This document shows, one piece after another, positions 1 to 6,932 of a DNA stretch of 11,344 nt. Source of the stretch: Solirubrobacterales bacterium (lineage in GTDB: Bacteria; Actinomycetota; Thermoleophilia; Solirubrobacterales; Solirubrobacteraceae). Position 1 is the stretch's first letter, and every line of letters starts with the position of its first letter. The position numbers were made by a program, and so were the translations under genes. The stretch is taken from contig JAPLCH010000095.1 of the NCBI GenBank assembly GCA_026392325.1, forward strand, positions 2,056 through 13,399. The letters run 5' to 3'. Below the pieces are notes generated by a model. The model worked only from the letters and a program-made list of their open reading frames with translations. It was not told the DNA's origin and searched no databases.

Positions 1-3000
1 ACCTGATAATCGCCGCTGACGAGATCCCATGCGCCTGCCGTCTGCCCGGCAGCACTGCTGCTGGTGAAGAGGTAGCGCCCCTTGGAATCGGTGACGGCCT
101 CAACCCGAACCGCCCTGCCTTCCTTGTCAGTTCCGGTCAGGACCACTCTGACGTTCGGCACGCCTGGCTCACGCCCCCCGTCCTGCTTGCCGTTGCGGTT
201 CTTGTCAAACCAGACAAGGTCACCAATGGCGCTTGCGACAACCCGGGTTGTTCTGGTTGCCGACGTGGCGCCAAGCTTGATACTCGACGACCGGAGCGCT
301 GCCGTGTTCGAATAAACATCACCGGAACGATTCCCGACGGTCTCGATCGTGTAAGTGAAGCGCCGGTCTTCCTGGGCTGCGAGGGGGCCATTTCGGGTAA
401 CTCGAATTGCTGTCGACGAGCCGATACTTAGTGGACAGCCGGCATGACCTGCGGTGATCTGGGCTGAAGTGCACCACTCCTTCCCAGCGGGGAGCGCCCC
501 GTGACCTGGCGCTCCATTGCTCGGGTCATAAAGGGCATAAACCGAGGCTGGCGCTGCGTCGGTGTAACGAACCGTCTCGCCATCATTGACATCAACGTTC
601 GTGAGTACCGTCCTGCCGTGGAAGTTGCTCCCGGGGTTGCGCCCAGGCACGCCCCCGACCGCAGTCCCATCCCCATTGAACGGCAGGACATCAATGACAT
701 CCATGTCATTACGGGCAATCGGGTCGAGGTTCGCGTAGGTGACGCTGAACGACATGTCGTCGCGCGGCTCGATGAATGACTTGTGCGCGGTCTTGTCCAC
801 CTGAATTCCGCCGAGGGAATCAATTGTGAGAGTCCGAGCCGCGTAGTGCGGGTCAGTGCCACTTGAGGGAACCTGAGCTGGGGAACCTGCGTCGTCTGGG
901 CTTGTTGCCATCGCCCGGTTCACCTTCGTGCCGGAGGCCGTATTCGAGACAGTCGCCCAGTAGGTGAGAAGTGGAGTGTCGTTGCTCGTCTTCGTCCCGA
1001 TGTGCCAAACGATTGTGGTTGTCCCGTTGGCGTTGACAGTTACGGAAGTTGGCTTCGGCGAGGGGCCATGTCCAGCAACAGTGGAGAGCTTTGTTCCAGC
1101 GGGAAGGATGTCCGTCACGGTGACATCGCGAGCTGTGACAACCCCGGGGTTGACGGTCTGAGTTGGGGCGTAAACCTCTGGCCTAAGCCCGAACTTGACG
1201 TCCTCCCCACCCCTGATGCTCGGGCTTGAAGTTGGACCGGCCGCAGGGTCAAGAATGTCCTTGTGGAGTCGAAGCTGAGCTGCCGTAAGGATCAGACGAT
1301 CGCCGCGTGAGCCGCCGTGAGTTTCCGGGTTGTAGCTGGAAGCAACCCAACCAGCTCCGACGTTGTACATCGCCCAGTTTCCGATCTTGGTGTGTTCCGC
1401 ACCAAACTTGGCGGTGAGGTTGACAGCGAAAGCAATTGTGTAACGGAAGGGCGGCGCGGCAAGGAATCGAAGGCGGACGCGCTTTACGGCGTTCGCAGCC
1501 GACTCAGTCGCAGGCGGAGTGCTTGTCCAACTCCCCGTGTCACATTTTGTGGCTTTCAGCGCTGCCCACCGGTCAGCGTTGTCTGGGTTCGTGTTTGTGG
1601 CATCAGTTGAGTACTCAATGACGTAGTCAGTGCCCGCTGTAAAGGAACCACCTCCGGTTATTGAGTTGGTCGTCACCCACGCTGGCTTGCCGTTTCCGTG
1701 GGATGGAAGGGAGCCAGCGCCGCTGAGCGTCATCTTCTGTGTGACCGAGTCAAACACGTCGCAGCCGGCGACACTCTCGTGTCCGTTGATCGGGTTGCTG
1801 GCCGAAATGCGGACCTCGCCTTGGAATATCTGTCCTACTCCCACCGTCGCAAATCCGTTGCGATCCACGTTGGACCCACCGGGGACATATCGGCCCGTGT
1901 TCGTCACGTCGATGTAGTGCTTATAAACGCCGAAGCCCCCGCCCGGGTTGAGCGTCAGGGCGAGGTTCACAGCATTGTTTGTAGGTATCTCACCCGTGGC
2001 TGGGTTTCCAATCCCGTCCGTGGCGACGAGGTCGGTTATCGCGTTGTGGGTACTGAGGTTTCCACTGGCTGCAACGACGTCACTCTTGGGCACGAAGATC
2101 GTGACAGTTGACGAGCTCAAGGCGGCTGCACTAATGACATTGGGATTTGTGACGGTGATGTCAACTGAAATCGGCGAAGCCGTCCCAGCAGGTGGGCAAG
2201 TCCAGCTACCCCCGGTGCCTGATCCGCAGGAGACGAACTCTGCGTTGGGGCTGACCTTTGAGAAGTCGTCCTTGAAGCCCATCGCGGCTGCCGGTGGCGT
2301 GTAGCCGATCAGGCCGCGGCTTCCGAAGTTCGGGATTTCCACCTTTACTGGATACGCCAAGAAGTACCCCTCAACCGTGTTGTAGGTGGTGAGCGTTACG
2401 GTCGGAGCCTGCTTGACCATGTCAACGCGCGGGATCGAAGTGACAGTCACCGCTGCGGGAGTCTCATACGCGGGGATCGCGTCATCCGTGACGACGCTCA
2501 GGGAGTCCGGAGCAGGTGTCAGCACAGCGGCGTCAGTCATTTCCGTGACGTTCGCTGAAAGCAGGACGGTCAGGGCTTTCCCTGACTCAACGTCGCCGAT
2601 GTTGCACGTGATCGTTGACTTGTCGAGGCTGATTGATGACACCGGAGTGACTCCAGCTGTTCGGCAGGTGGCTGGCAGCCGGGTCCAGGCCATTCCGGCT
2701 GGAAGCGTCTGAGTGATCGTCGTGTTCTTACCCGTACTGCTTGAAGCCGCAGAGTCATTGACATTGACTTGAACCAAGTAGGTCACGGAGTCATTGCTGC
2801 GCACAACTGAGTCAACCGCGCTGGTGTCATTACCCCGCCCGGCGGTGGCATCAAAAGGTGATGTCCCGGTGATCTGCGAGACCGCAATGTCAACGACTTG
2901 GGCCGCACTGGCAGCAGCGGGAACCAAGGCCAGAACCACCGCAGCAGCTGCCGCAGCAAGTACGCCAACAGCTGGACTTCTGTTGATGAATCTCTTCCAG

Positions 3001-3014
3001 AGGAGCAAGACCAT
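1..3014 (-). CDS. Large exported surface protein with DUF11-like repeats and a SdrD_B-like domain (partial, 3' end outside window)
   Basis: Reading the minus strand from ATG at 3014, every codon down to base 3 is open: I checked each in-frame triplet and found no stop, giving 1004 visible residues with the C terminus beyond the window. Residues 1-36 look like a signal peptide (Lys/Arg near residues 7-12, a long Ala/Val/Leu core, cleavage near ASA-AQ). Four segments start with a beta strand carrying a conserved Lys (K201, K365, K585, K741) and run through Asn/Thr-rich strands with phrases such as TQTLPAGM and VTDILPAGT, typical of DUF11/conserved-repeat domains. Residues about 930-1004 match SdrD_B: IGDLVWFDKNRNG, an Asp/Asn calcium-type loop (D937 to D945), then GVPNVRVVLTG and GRYLF. 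By family, such proteins form secreted adhesins or cell-wall decoration; the ligand is unknown. No anchor is visible because the end is missing. The ribosome binding site is weak (AGGG about 11 bases upstream), so the start is the least certain part. Confidence 0.88.
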   Translation of the reverse strand, partial: MVLLLWKRFINRSPAVGVLAAAAAAVVLALVPAAASAAQVVDIAVSQITGTSPFDATAGRGNDTSAVDSVVRSNDSVTYLVQVNVNDSAASSSTGKNTTITQTLPAGMAWTRLPATCRTAGVTPVSSISLDKSTITCNIGDVESGKALTVLLSANVTEMTDAAVLTPAPDSLSVVTDDAIPAYETPAAVTVTSIPRVDMVKQAPTVTLTTYNTVEGYFLAYPVKVEIPNFGSRGLIGYTPPAAAMGFKDDFSKVSPNAEFVSCGSGTGGSWTCPPAGTASPISVDITVTNPNVISAAALSSSTVTIFVPKSDVVAASGNLSTHNAITDLVATDGIGNPATGEIPTNNAVNLALTLNPGGGFGVYKHYIDVTNTGRYVPGGSNVDRNGFATVGVGQIFQGEVRISASNPINGHESVAGCDVFDSVTQKMTLSGAGSLPSHGNGKPAWVTTNSITGGGSFTAGTDYVIEYSTDATNTNPDNADRWAALKATKCDTGSWTSTPPATESAANAVKRVRLRFLAAPPFRYTIAFAVNLTAKFGAEHTKIGNWAMYNVGAGWVASSYNPETHGGSRGDRLILTAAQLRLHKDILDPAAGPTSSPSIRGGEDVKFGLRPEVYAPTQTVNPGVVTARDVTVTDILPAGTKLSTVAGHGPSPKPTSVTVNANGTTTIVWHIGTKTSNDTPLLTYWATVSNTASGTKVNRAMATSPDDAGSPAQVPSSGTDPHYAARTLTIDSLGGIQVDKTAHKSFIEPRDDMSFSVTYANLDPIARNDMDVIDVLPFNGDGTAVGGVPGRNPGSNFHGRTVLTNVDVNDGETVRYTDAAPASVYALYDPSNGAPGHGALPAGKEWCTSAQITAGHAGCPLSIGSSTAIRVTRNGPLAAQEDRRFTYTIETVGNRSGDVYSNTAALRSSSIKLGATSATRTTRVVASAIGDLVWFDKNRNGKQDGGREPGVPNVRVVLTGTDKEGRAVRVEAVTDSKGRYLFTSSSAAGQTAGAWDLVSGDYQ

Positions 3015-3148
3015 GAAGTCTATGGCCCTGAGCCTGACAACAAGGCAGCTGGTTGCTGTTGGCAGTAGCCAGACCGAATCATTCTGCAACCACGCTTTGA
3101 GCTCATGACTTACAAACCGCCTGCGCGGATGTGGTCACAAAACGAAAA

Positions 3149-3179
3149 CGCCCCGCGGGCCGGTGTGGCCTGCGGGGCG
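3149..3179 (-). terminator. Intrinsic terminator after the amber-interrupted secreted-protein gene
   Basis: Arms 3149-3161 and 3167-3179 pair over 13 positions (12 Watson-Crick, mostly G-C, plus one G-T) around a 5-base loop. On the minus strand the stem is followed at once by GTTTTCGTTTTG, a T-rich tract. It lies about 45 bases after the TAA stop at 3226 and before the large surface-protein gene, so it separates the two transcription units. The plus-strand side has no T tract, so it should act only on minus-strand transcription. Confidence 0.85.
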
Positions 3180-3184
3180 CCCGT

Positions 3185-3220
3185 TCACCCGACCAAGGTC
3201 GGGTGAGGCATCTGAATGCC
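3185..3220 (-). repeat. Two adjacent palindromes in the 3' untranslated region
   Basis: Bases 3185-3206 form a perfect inverted repeat with 10-base arms and a central AA (TT on the minus strand). Directly abutting it, 3207-3220 forms a second hairpin (GGCAT, 4-base loop, ATGCC). Together with the terminator stem they make three consecutive hairpins within about 72 bases after the stop codon. They may add to termination or protect the 3' end of the mRNA; a protein-binding site is possible too. Confidence 0.7.
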
Positions 3221-3225
3221 AGTCG

Positions 3226-4557
3226 TTACTTAGCGAGACCCGCGATCGCGAGGCCGCGAAGCTTCGTGAGGCGCGCATCGCCCAGAGCGTTCGTGAACGC
3301 CTGCTTGACGGTCACCGACTTGCCCTTCGCGGCAATCGGCAGTGACCAACGGGCGTAGACGTACTTGTCAGTTGGATTGATGACACGGATGAGCGCCGGA
3401 CGCGGTGACATCACGATGTCCCCAACCGGATTGATGGCGCTGATCGTCGCGTCGTCACGGTCGTACTTAACCCCGAGGACCGCGTATGCGTTCTTAGCTA
3501 CAACACCGAGAGCTGCGCCCGACTTGTCACCCTTGGTAGAGGCAGCGTAAGTGCCAGTCGTGCCAAACCTGTAGCCGAGAGGGCCGTACTCGTAGTTGAC
3601 ATATGTGGCGCGAACGTTGTGCGCCTTGCCATCCGCGCTGACGTAAGTGTCAGCGGTGCGCCAGATGGCATGGTCCGCAGTCGCAGTGACCACCCGGTTA
3701 AAACGAACACCTGTCTGGGTGACAGAGCCGCAGCGCTTCCAGTCGGCCGGATCGGCCTGGTCAAGGCAGCGGTAGAGCGGCTGGCTCTCGTTGATCGTGA
3801 CGTCGCCGTTGGTCTGGTTGATCGAGTAGCTGGTGGTGATGCCACCGGATGGCCCAAAGCGGTAAGCGCTCTGGGACGCACTGGTCCTGTTGACAACCAT
3901 GTTCGCGTCCATGGCCAGCTTGCCGTCAACCAGCATCAGCGGATCCGCGTTGGAACCACTTGCGGGAGCCGTGGGGAACTCGCTGTAGCCGTCGTAGTTG
4001 CTGGAATTCCAACCCCAAAGACTGGTCCCCGCGCTGCTGTCCAAGGGGTTGCGCACCCTCGAACCGCAAAGCCCGCATGAGCCGATCGAGTAGCTGAGCC
4101 AAGAGCCCATTGTCTGGCTGACCTGGTCGAACTCGTAGTCGTAGGTGAAGACGTTTGCGGGCGCACCACCCAGACCGGTGTACGAGCGCTGCTAGTAGCC
4201 GATCGAGACAACCTTGCTGCCCTTGCTTTCGGTGAGGCTCCACTTCTTCACAGCGCTGACTGTTGCCAGACCAAGCTCTACAAGACTGTATCCCGTGATC
4301 GGGTCGTAGCACCCGACGGAAACCGTGTCACCGGCGGTAGCTGCAGCGTCCACGGTGCCACTAATGGTCCGCTCGTTGATCGGCAGGTACCGGCCGTCGG
4401 TGTTGTCGGCCATGTCCCAGGCCTTGATCGTGTTTGCGGTGATGTTGGTGGTCGTCACAGTTGCACTTGCAACCGGCGCGGCGAACATGGCGACTGCGGA
4501 CAAGGCCATGAAGGCCATGAGCGACTTTCGCAAGGTGGAGGTTTTACTGGAACTCAC
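3226..4557 (-). pseudogene. Secreted protein of unknown function, interrupted by one in-frame TAG (4192-4194)
   Basis: One frame runs 444 codons from GTG at 4557 to TAA at 3226, broken only by TAG at codon 122. The 121-residue front part has a clear signal peptide (Lys/Arg at residues 5-11, hydrophobic core, cleavage near ASA-TV) and an Ig-like beta segment (about residues 55-110). After the TAG come 27 open codons before the first ATG (4110), and then 293 more residues rich in Tyr, Asn, Thr and paired Cys, looking like an extracellular beta-rich domain. The rear part has no signal peptide and no ribosome binding site at its ATG, so it is not an independent gene. A strong site (GAGGAG, 4565-4570) sits 7 bases before the GTG. 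I do not recognise the family. The break may be a true nonsense mutation, a sequencing error, or a readthrough codon; TAG is a normal stop for other genes here. Coding character continues unchanged after the stop, which argues for a recent change or an error. Confidence 0.8.
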
Positions 4558-4564
4558 TGGGGGT

Positions 4565-4570
4565 CTCCTC
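4565..4570 (-). promoter_or_regulatory. Ribosome binding site deciding the GTG start at 4557
   Basis: On the minus strand GAGGAG lies 7 bases before the GTG. It is the strongest Shine-Dalgarno match in the window and places the signal peptide in frame, which supports a real start for the interrupted gene. Confidence 0.75.
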
Positions 4571-4751
4571 TAGATGAAGCGCCGGAGCAGGTCAAATGAG
4601 AGCATCCAAAGCTGACCGACCTGACAGCGACTTTTACGTTGAAGCTCGAATTAAACCAGAGCCCCGAAACCGCTGGGCTAGATGTTCGCCTAGCAGAACA
4701 TTTAGCGCGTTGAGTCCGTTTCATCGCCCCCAAACAGGTGGCAGCCAGATA

Positions 4752-4824
4752 AGCCCTCCATCGGATTCGAACCGATGACCTCTTCCTTACCATGGAAGCG
4801 CTCTACCGACTGAGCTAGGAGGGC
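4752..4824 (-). tRNA. tRNA-Thr, anticodon GGT
   Basis: The minus strand folds into a complete 73-base cloverleaf: acceptor GCCCTCC paired with GGAGGGC, D arm GCTC/GAGC, anticodon stem CTTCC/GGAAG around loop ATGGTAA (anticodon GGT, reading ACC and ACU), 5-base variable loop and T arm ATCGG/CCGAT with TTCGAAT. The discriminator base is T. The CCA tail is not encoded (TTATCT follows), so it must be added after transcription. It sits alone about 95 bases after the TrhA gene. No duplicate of its 3' end is visible, so there is no sign of an integrated element. Confidence 0.97.
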
Positions 4825-4833
4825 AATTCGGAG

Positions 4834-4839
4834 AGGGTA
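4834..4839 (-). promoter_or_regulatory. Possible -10 element of the tRNA-Thr gene
   Basis: TACCCT on the minus strand ends 9 bases before the first tRNA base, a usual distance for a -10 hexamer of the TAnnnT type. No good -35 match is seen at the right spacing. The tRNA may also be reached by readthrough from upstream. Confidence 0.35.
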
Positions 4840-4919
4840 TCGCGACTTGGGGTGTGGCGGTCTGCCTAGTGGGGCGCTTGCCTGGCTTGTGGCCGGGCCA
4901 TCTTCTGCTCCCGGCGCGC

Positions 4920-5612
4920 TCAGGCGCTCAAGGGGACTACCCACCCGGCGATAACGCCGAAGTGGATTGCTGCTGCGACAACGACGAGTACATGGAAGAT
5001 CTCGTGGTAGCCGAACACCGTTGGGAACGGATCTGGCTTCTCTGTTGCGTAGATCGCAGCTCCGATGATGTACAGCAGGCCACCAAAAGCAAGGCAACCG
5101 ACGGCGATCAGGCCAACGGTTCCGGCGAGCTGGCCGACGGCCATGACACCCAGCAGCCCGGCGACAACATAGATGGAGGCTGTAACCGGCTTCGGGGCCG
5201 AAATCCATGCGAGGTTGAGGATCGTCCCGGCAATCGCAACACCCCAAACAAGGCTGAGCAACACGATTCCCAGCGTTCCCTTTACGGCAAGGAGAGCGAT
5301 TGGCGTTGTTGTGCCGGCGATCATCACGAAGATCATCGAATGGTCAAGTTTGCGCATCCGCGTGCGCGCCACTTCCGACCAGGTAACCCGGTGGTAGAGG
5401 GCACTTGTGCCAAGCAGGCCGGCAAGCGAAAGGCTGTAGATGATTGCCGCAGTCCTGGCAGTCGCTCCGTCAGCGAAGATCGCAAGGAGGACACCGAGGG
5501 CCAAGGCGACAAAGAATGCGTACTGGTGCACGTAACCGCGGAGCTTTGGCTTCACGCGCTTCACAAGGTCAGAACCTGGGAGCGTCATGTCAGATGCAGT
5601 TGGAAGGTTCAT
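4920..5612 (-). CDS. trhA: TrhA/hemolysin III family (PAQR-like) integral membrane protein
   Basis: The 230-residue product has the size and about seven hydrophobic segments of the TrhA/YqfA hemolysin III family, the bacterial relatives of adiponectin receptors (PAQR). The conserved metal-site motifs are all present: SALYH (S70, H74), KLDH (D90, H91) and GYHEIFH (H203, H207), which in relatives hold a zinc ion near one membrane face. Family members are linked to membrane-lipid or fluidity homeostasis; true haemolysin activity is doubtful. The start at 5612 has GGAG only 2 bases away, too close for a classical site; an in-frame ATG at 5588 is the alternative, without an obvious site. It follows the phosphoesterase gene by 44 bases and is probably on the same transcript. 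Confidence 0.9.
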   Translation of the reverse strand: MNLPTASDMTLPGSDLVKRVKPKLRGYVHQYAFFVALALGVLLAIFADGATARTAAIIYSLSLAGLLGTSALYHRVTWSEVARTRMRKLDHSMIFVMIAGTTTPIALLAVKGTLGIVLLSLVWGVAIAGTILNLAWISAPKPVTASIYVVAGLLGVMAVGQLAGTVGLIAVGCLAFGGLLYIIGAAIYATEKPDPFPTVFGYHEIFHVLVVVAAAIHFGVIAGWVVPLSA

Positions 5613-5656
5613 GACTCCAGAGTGACAGGTCCAAGGCCGTTTGACAATGTGTCAGG

Positions 5657-6592
5657 TCACAGTTGACATGCGGCCGAACCGCTGTCACGAACCGCACCAC
5701 TCGTGGTGATGAACTTCCAGTCCCACCCGCGCTGCCTCAGAGTCAGACTGAGCACGCCTTCCATACCTTGCACGGAAGCCTTTGTGCCCGGCGTGGTCTT
5801 TACGAGTGGATAAAGCGCTTTTCCGCCCGTCCCGACAACCATCTCCGTCATACCCACCTTTGCGGGGTTCGCACTTGCGTCCAATGGTGAAAAGCGCTCG
5901 TAGTCATGGTCGTGGCCGTTGAGGACAAGATCCGCGTGCTTGGCACTCAGCGCAGCCCACAGCGGTTGAACAGAACCGTTGTCACCATGCGGACCGGATG
6001 ACCTGCGCGGGTGATGCCAGATCGCCAGCACGCAGCGTGGGGCTGCGGCAAGCTGGCCTTTAAGCCACTTGCCCTCAGGCGAGGCGGCGCCACAGCCACC
6101 AATGTCGCCGCAGTTTGAGTCAAGCCCAAGGATCAGCCACCCGCCAATACGGGTGGAATGCCAAGTGGTTCCCTTTGGCGTCGCGATCGAACCCCACCAG
6201 GCGCGGTAGGCAGTCGCTCCGCTGGTGTTGTACTCATGGTTGCCCGGAACCGGGAAAGTCTTGGCCTTGAACTGTCCCCATGTTGGGGCGTAGCCGTCGG
6301 TGAACTCTGCGGTCGAGCCGCTGTCATAAGCGAGGTCGCCAAGCGCCAGAACCAACTTGGGATTCAGACGCTTGACAAGCGCTGCGGTGTCCGCAGCCCG
6401 ACAACCGGGCTTTGACAATGCCGTTGCGCAGGCAATGTCTCCTGCCGCAGCAAGCTTTGCGGTGACAGCTCCGAGTGAGGCTGCGCTGACAGTGGCGACG
6501 CCCGAGTTCGCCCCCACAACCTTCGGTGTGGCGGCTCCATAGCCGCACCCGACTACCAAGACTGTCAATCCAAATGCTCCGAGCTTGGTCAT
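5657..6592 (-). CDS. Purple-acid-phosphatase-like metallophosphoesterase, predicted lipoprotein
   Basis: The product has the ordered metal ligands of the calcineurin-like fold in the purple acid phosphatase arrangement. Counted from the ATG at 6592 these are GDI (D52), GDLAY (D86, Y89), PGNHE (N118, H119), WHHP (H193/H194) and NGHDHDYE (H227, H229). The Tyr after GD is the one that colours the Fe(III) site in this family. The N terminus MTKLGAFG followed by LVVGC is a short lipoprotein signal with the lipid-bearing Cys at 16, so it should act outside the membrane on phosphomonoesters or similar substrates. Paired Cys residues (C55/C64, C161/C167) suggest disulfides, as expected for an exported enzyme. 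An upstream in-frame ATG at 6625 would add 11 residues; I prefer 6592 for its compact signal peptide and the TACCTT hexamer 6 bases upstream. No PHO-box-like repeat is evident. Confidence 0.9.
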   Translation of the reverse strand: MTKLGAFGLTVLVVGCGYGAATPKVVGANSGVATVSAASLGAVTAKLAAAGDIACATALSKPGCRAADTAALVKRLNPKLVLALGDLAYDSGSTAEFTDGYAPTWGQFKAKTFPVPGNHEYNTSGATAYRAWWGSIATPKGTTWHSTRIGGWLILGLDSNCGDIGGCGAASPEGKWLKGQLAAAPRCVLAIWHHPRRSSGPHGDNGSVQPLWAALSAKHADLVLNGHDHDYERFSPLDASANPAKVGMTEMVVGTGGKALYPLVKTTPGTKASVQGMEGVLSLTLRQRGWDWKFITTSGAVRDSGSAACQL

Positions 6593-6598
6593 AACTCC

Positions 6599-6604
6599 AA
6601 GGTA
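6599..6604 (-). promoter_or_regulatory. Possible -10 element for a leaderless phosphoesterase transcript
   Basis: TACCTT on the minus strand ends 6 bases before the ATG at 6592, so transcription would begin at or next to the A of the start codon. A TTGACA lies further upstream (6617-6622), but the spacer is only 12 bases, so it is not a matched -35 box. GGAG 2 bases before the ATG is too close to serve well as a ribosome binding site. Confidence 0.35.
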
Positions 6605-6637
6605 GCCCCTCAACAGTGTCAACATGACCGCACTTTT

Positions 6638-6835
6638 TCAGCCCTCAGGCCACTTGCCTGTGCGCAGGTACTCCTCGCGGGCTTGCTGTTCACGAACTCG
6701 CTCACTGTCATTTCCGAGCCGTCCGAACCAGCCCGCAAAGATCGCCACCACGGATCCCATAATCAGCGAGGCACCAATACCCACCGCTGTGTATCCCGAA
6801 CCGAAGATCAGAAATCCAGCGCCGACGACAACCAT
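6638..6835 (-). CDS. Small membrane protein of unknown function, 65 residues
   Basis: Residues 1-37 form one long or two short hydrophobic segments rich in Gly, Val, Ile and Ala. A charged tail follows (RVREQQAREEYLRTGKWPEG), predicted to lie in the cytoplasm. Short tails ending in Tyr-x-x-x-Gly-x-Trp-Pro are familiar from small actinobacterial membrane proteins, but I cannot name a family. No ribosome binding site precedes the ATG. Instead the stop of a 29-codon ORF overlaps it as TGATG, suggesting translational coupling. The gene ends 45 bases before the ATG I prefer for the phosphoesterase and 12 before the alternative, so they are probably cotranscribed. Confidence 0.65.
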   Translation of the reverse strand: MVVVGAGFLIFGSGYTAVGIGASLIMGSVVAIFAGWFGRLGNDSERVREQQAREEYLRTGKWPEG

Positions 6836-6924
6836 CAGGATCGGGGCGGGTGACGCGAGTGCCGTGCTGCGGCAAGACTTCGACGAACTCTGGATCCAGC
6901 CGTTCCGGGTTCAGACTTGAACAT
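6835..6924 (-). CDS. Possible 29-residue basic peptide coupled to the small membrane protein
   Basis: An ATG at 6924, 8 bases after the stop of the SDR gene, opens 29 codons rich in Arg, Ser and Ala (9 basic residues including the two His). Its TGA shares its A with the start of the next ORF (TGATG), the classic arrangement for translational coupling. There is no recognisable domain and no strong ribosome binding site. It may be a leader ORF, a chance ORF, or the true N-terminal part of the membrane protein displaced by a frameshift, since an Arg-rich stretch before a membrane segment would fit a cytoplasmic N terminus. Confidence 0.3.
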   Translation of the reverse strand: MFKSEPGTAGSRVRRSLAAARHSRHPPRS

Positions 6925-6932
6925 TGATTCGC

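Noticed and set aside
1630..2304. Overlapping plus-strand ORFs opposite the large surface protein
   Set aside because: The minus strand is open through the whole 3 kb with clear domain sequence, so these are chance antisense frames.
3619..4080. 153-codon plus-strand ORF antisense to the secreted-protein gene
   Set aside because: Shadow of the minus-strand codons; no ribosome binding site and no recognisable domain.
3226..4110. A separate 294-residue gene starting at ATG 4110
   Set aside because: The same frame stays open 27 codons upstream to the TAG, there is no ribosome binding site, and the exported-protein signal lies in the front part; it is the rear of one interrupted gene.
4192..4194. 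General TAG reassignment (for example pyrrolysine) as the explanation of the interrupted gene
   Set aside because: TAG ends the CDF gene at 9138 and the first dehydrogenase gene at 10180 in proper gene contexts, and no pyl-type gene is visible in the window.
4682..4701. LexA/SOS box
   Set aside because: The half-sites are reversed and spaced by 8 bases (GTTC-N8-GAAC), unlike the GAAC-N4-GTTC arrangement of actinobacterial SOS boxes.
4752..4824. tRNA gene as attachment site of an integrated element
   Set aside because: No second copy of the tRNA 3' end and no integrase gene are present in the window.
4702..5247. 181-codon minus-strand ORF across the tRNA and the end of the TrhA gene
   Set aside because: It reads through the complete tRNA-Thr gene and is a shadow frame of TrhA; composition is Arg/Pro/Cys-rich with no domain.
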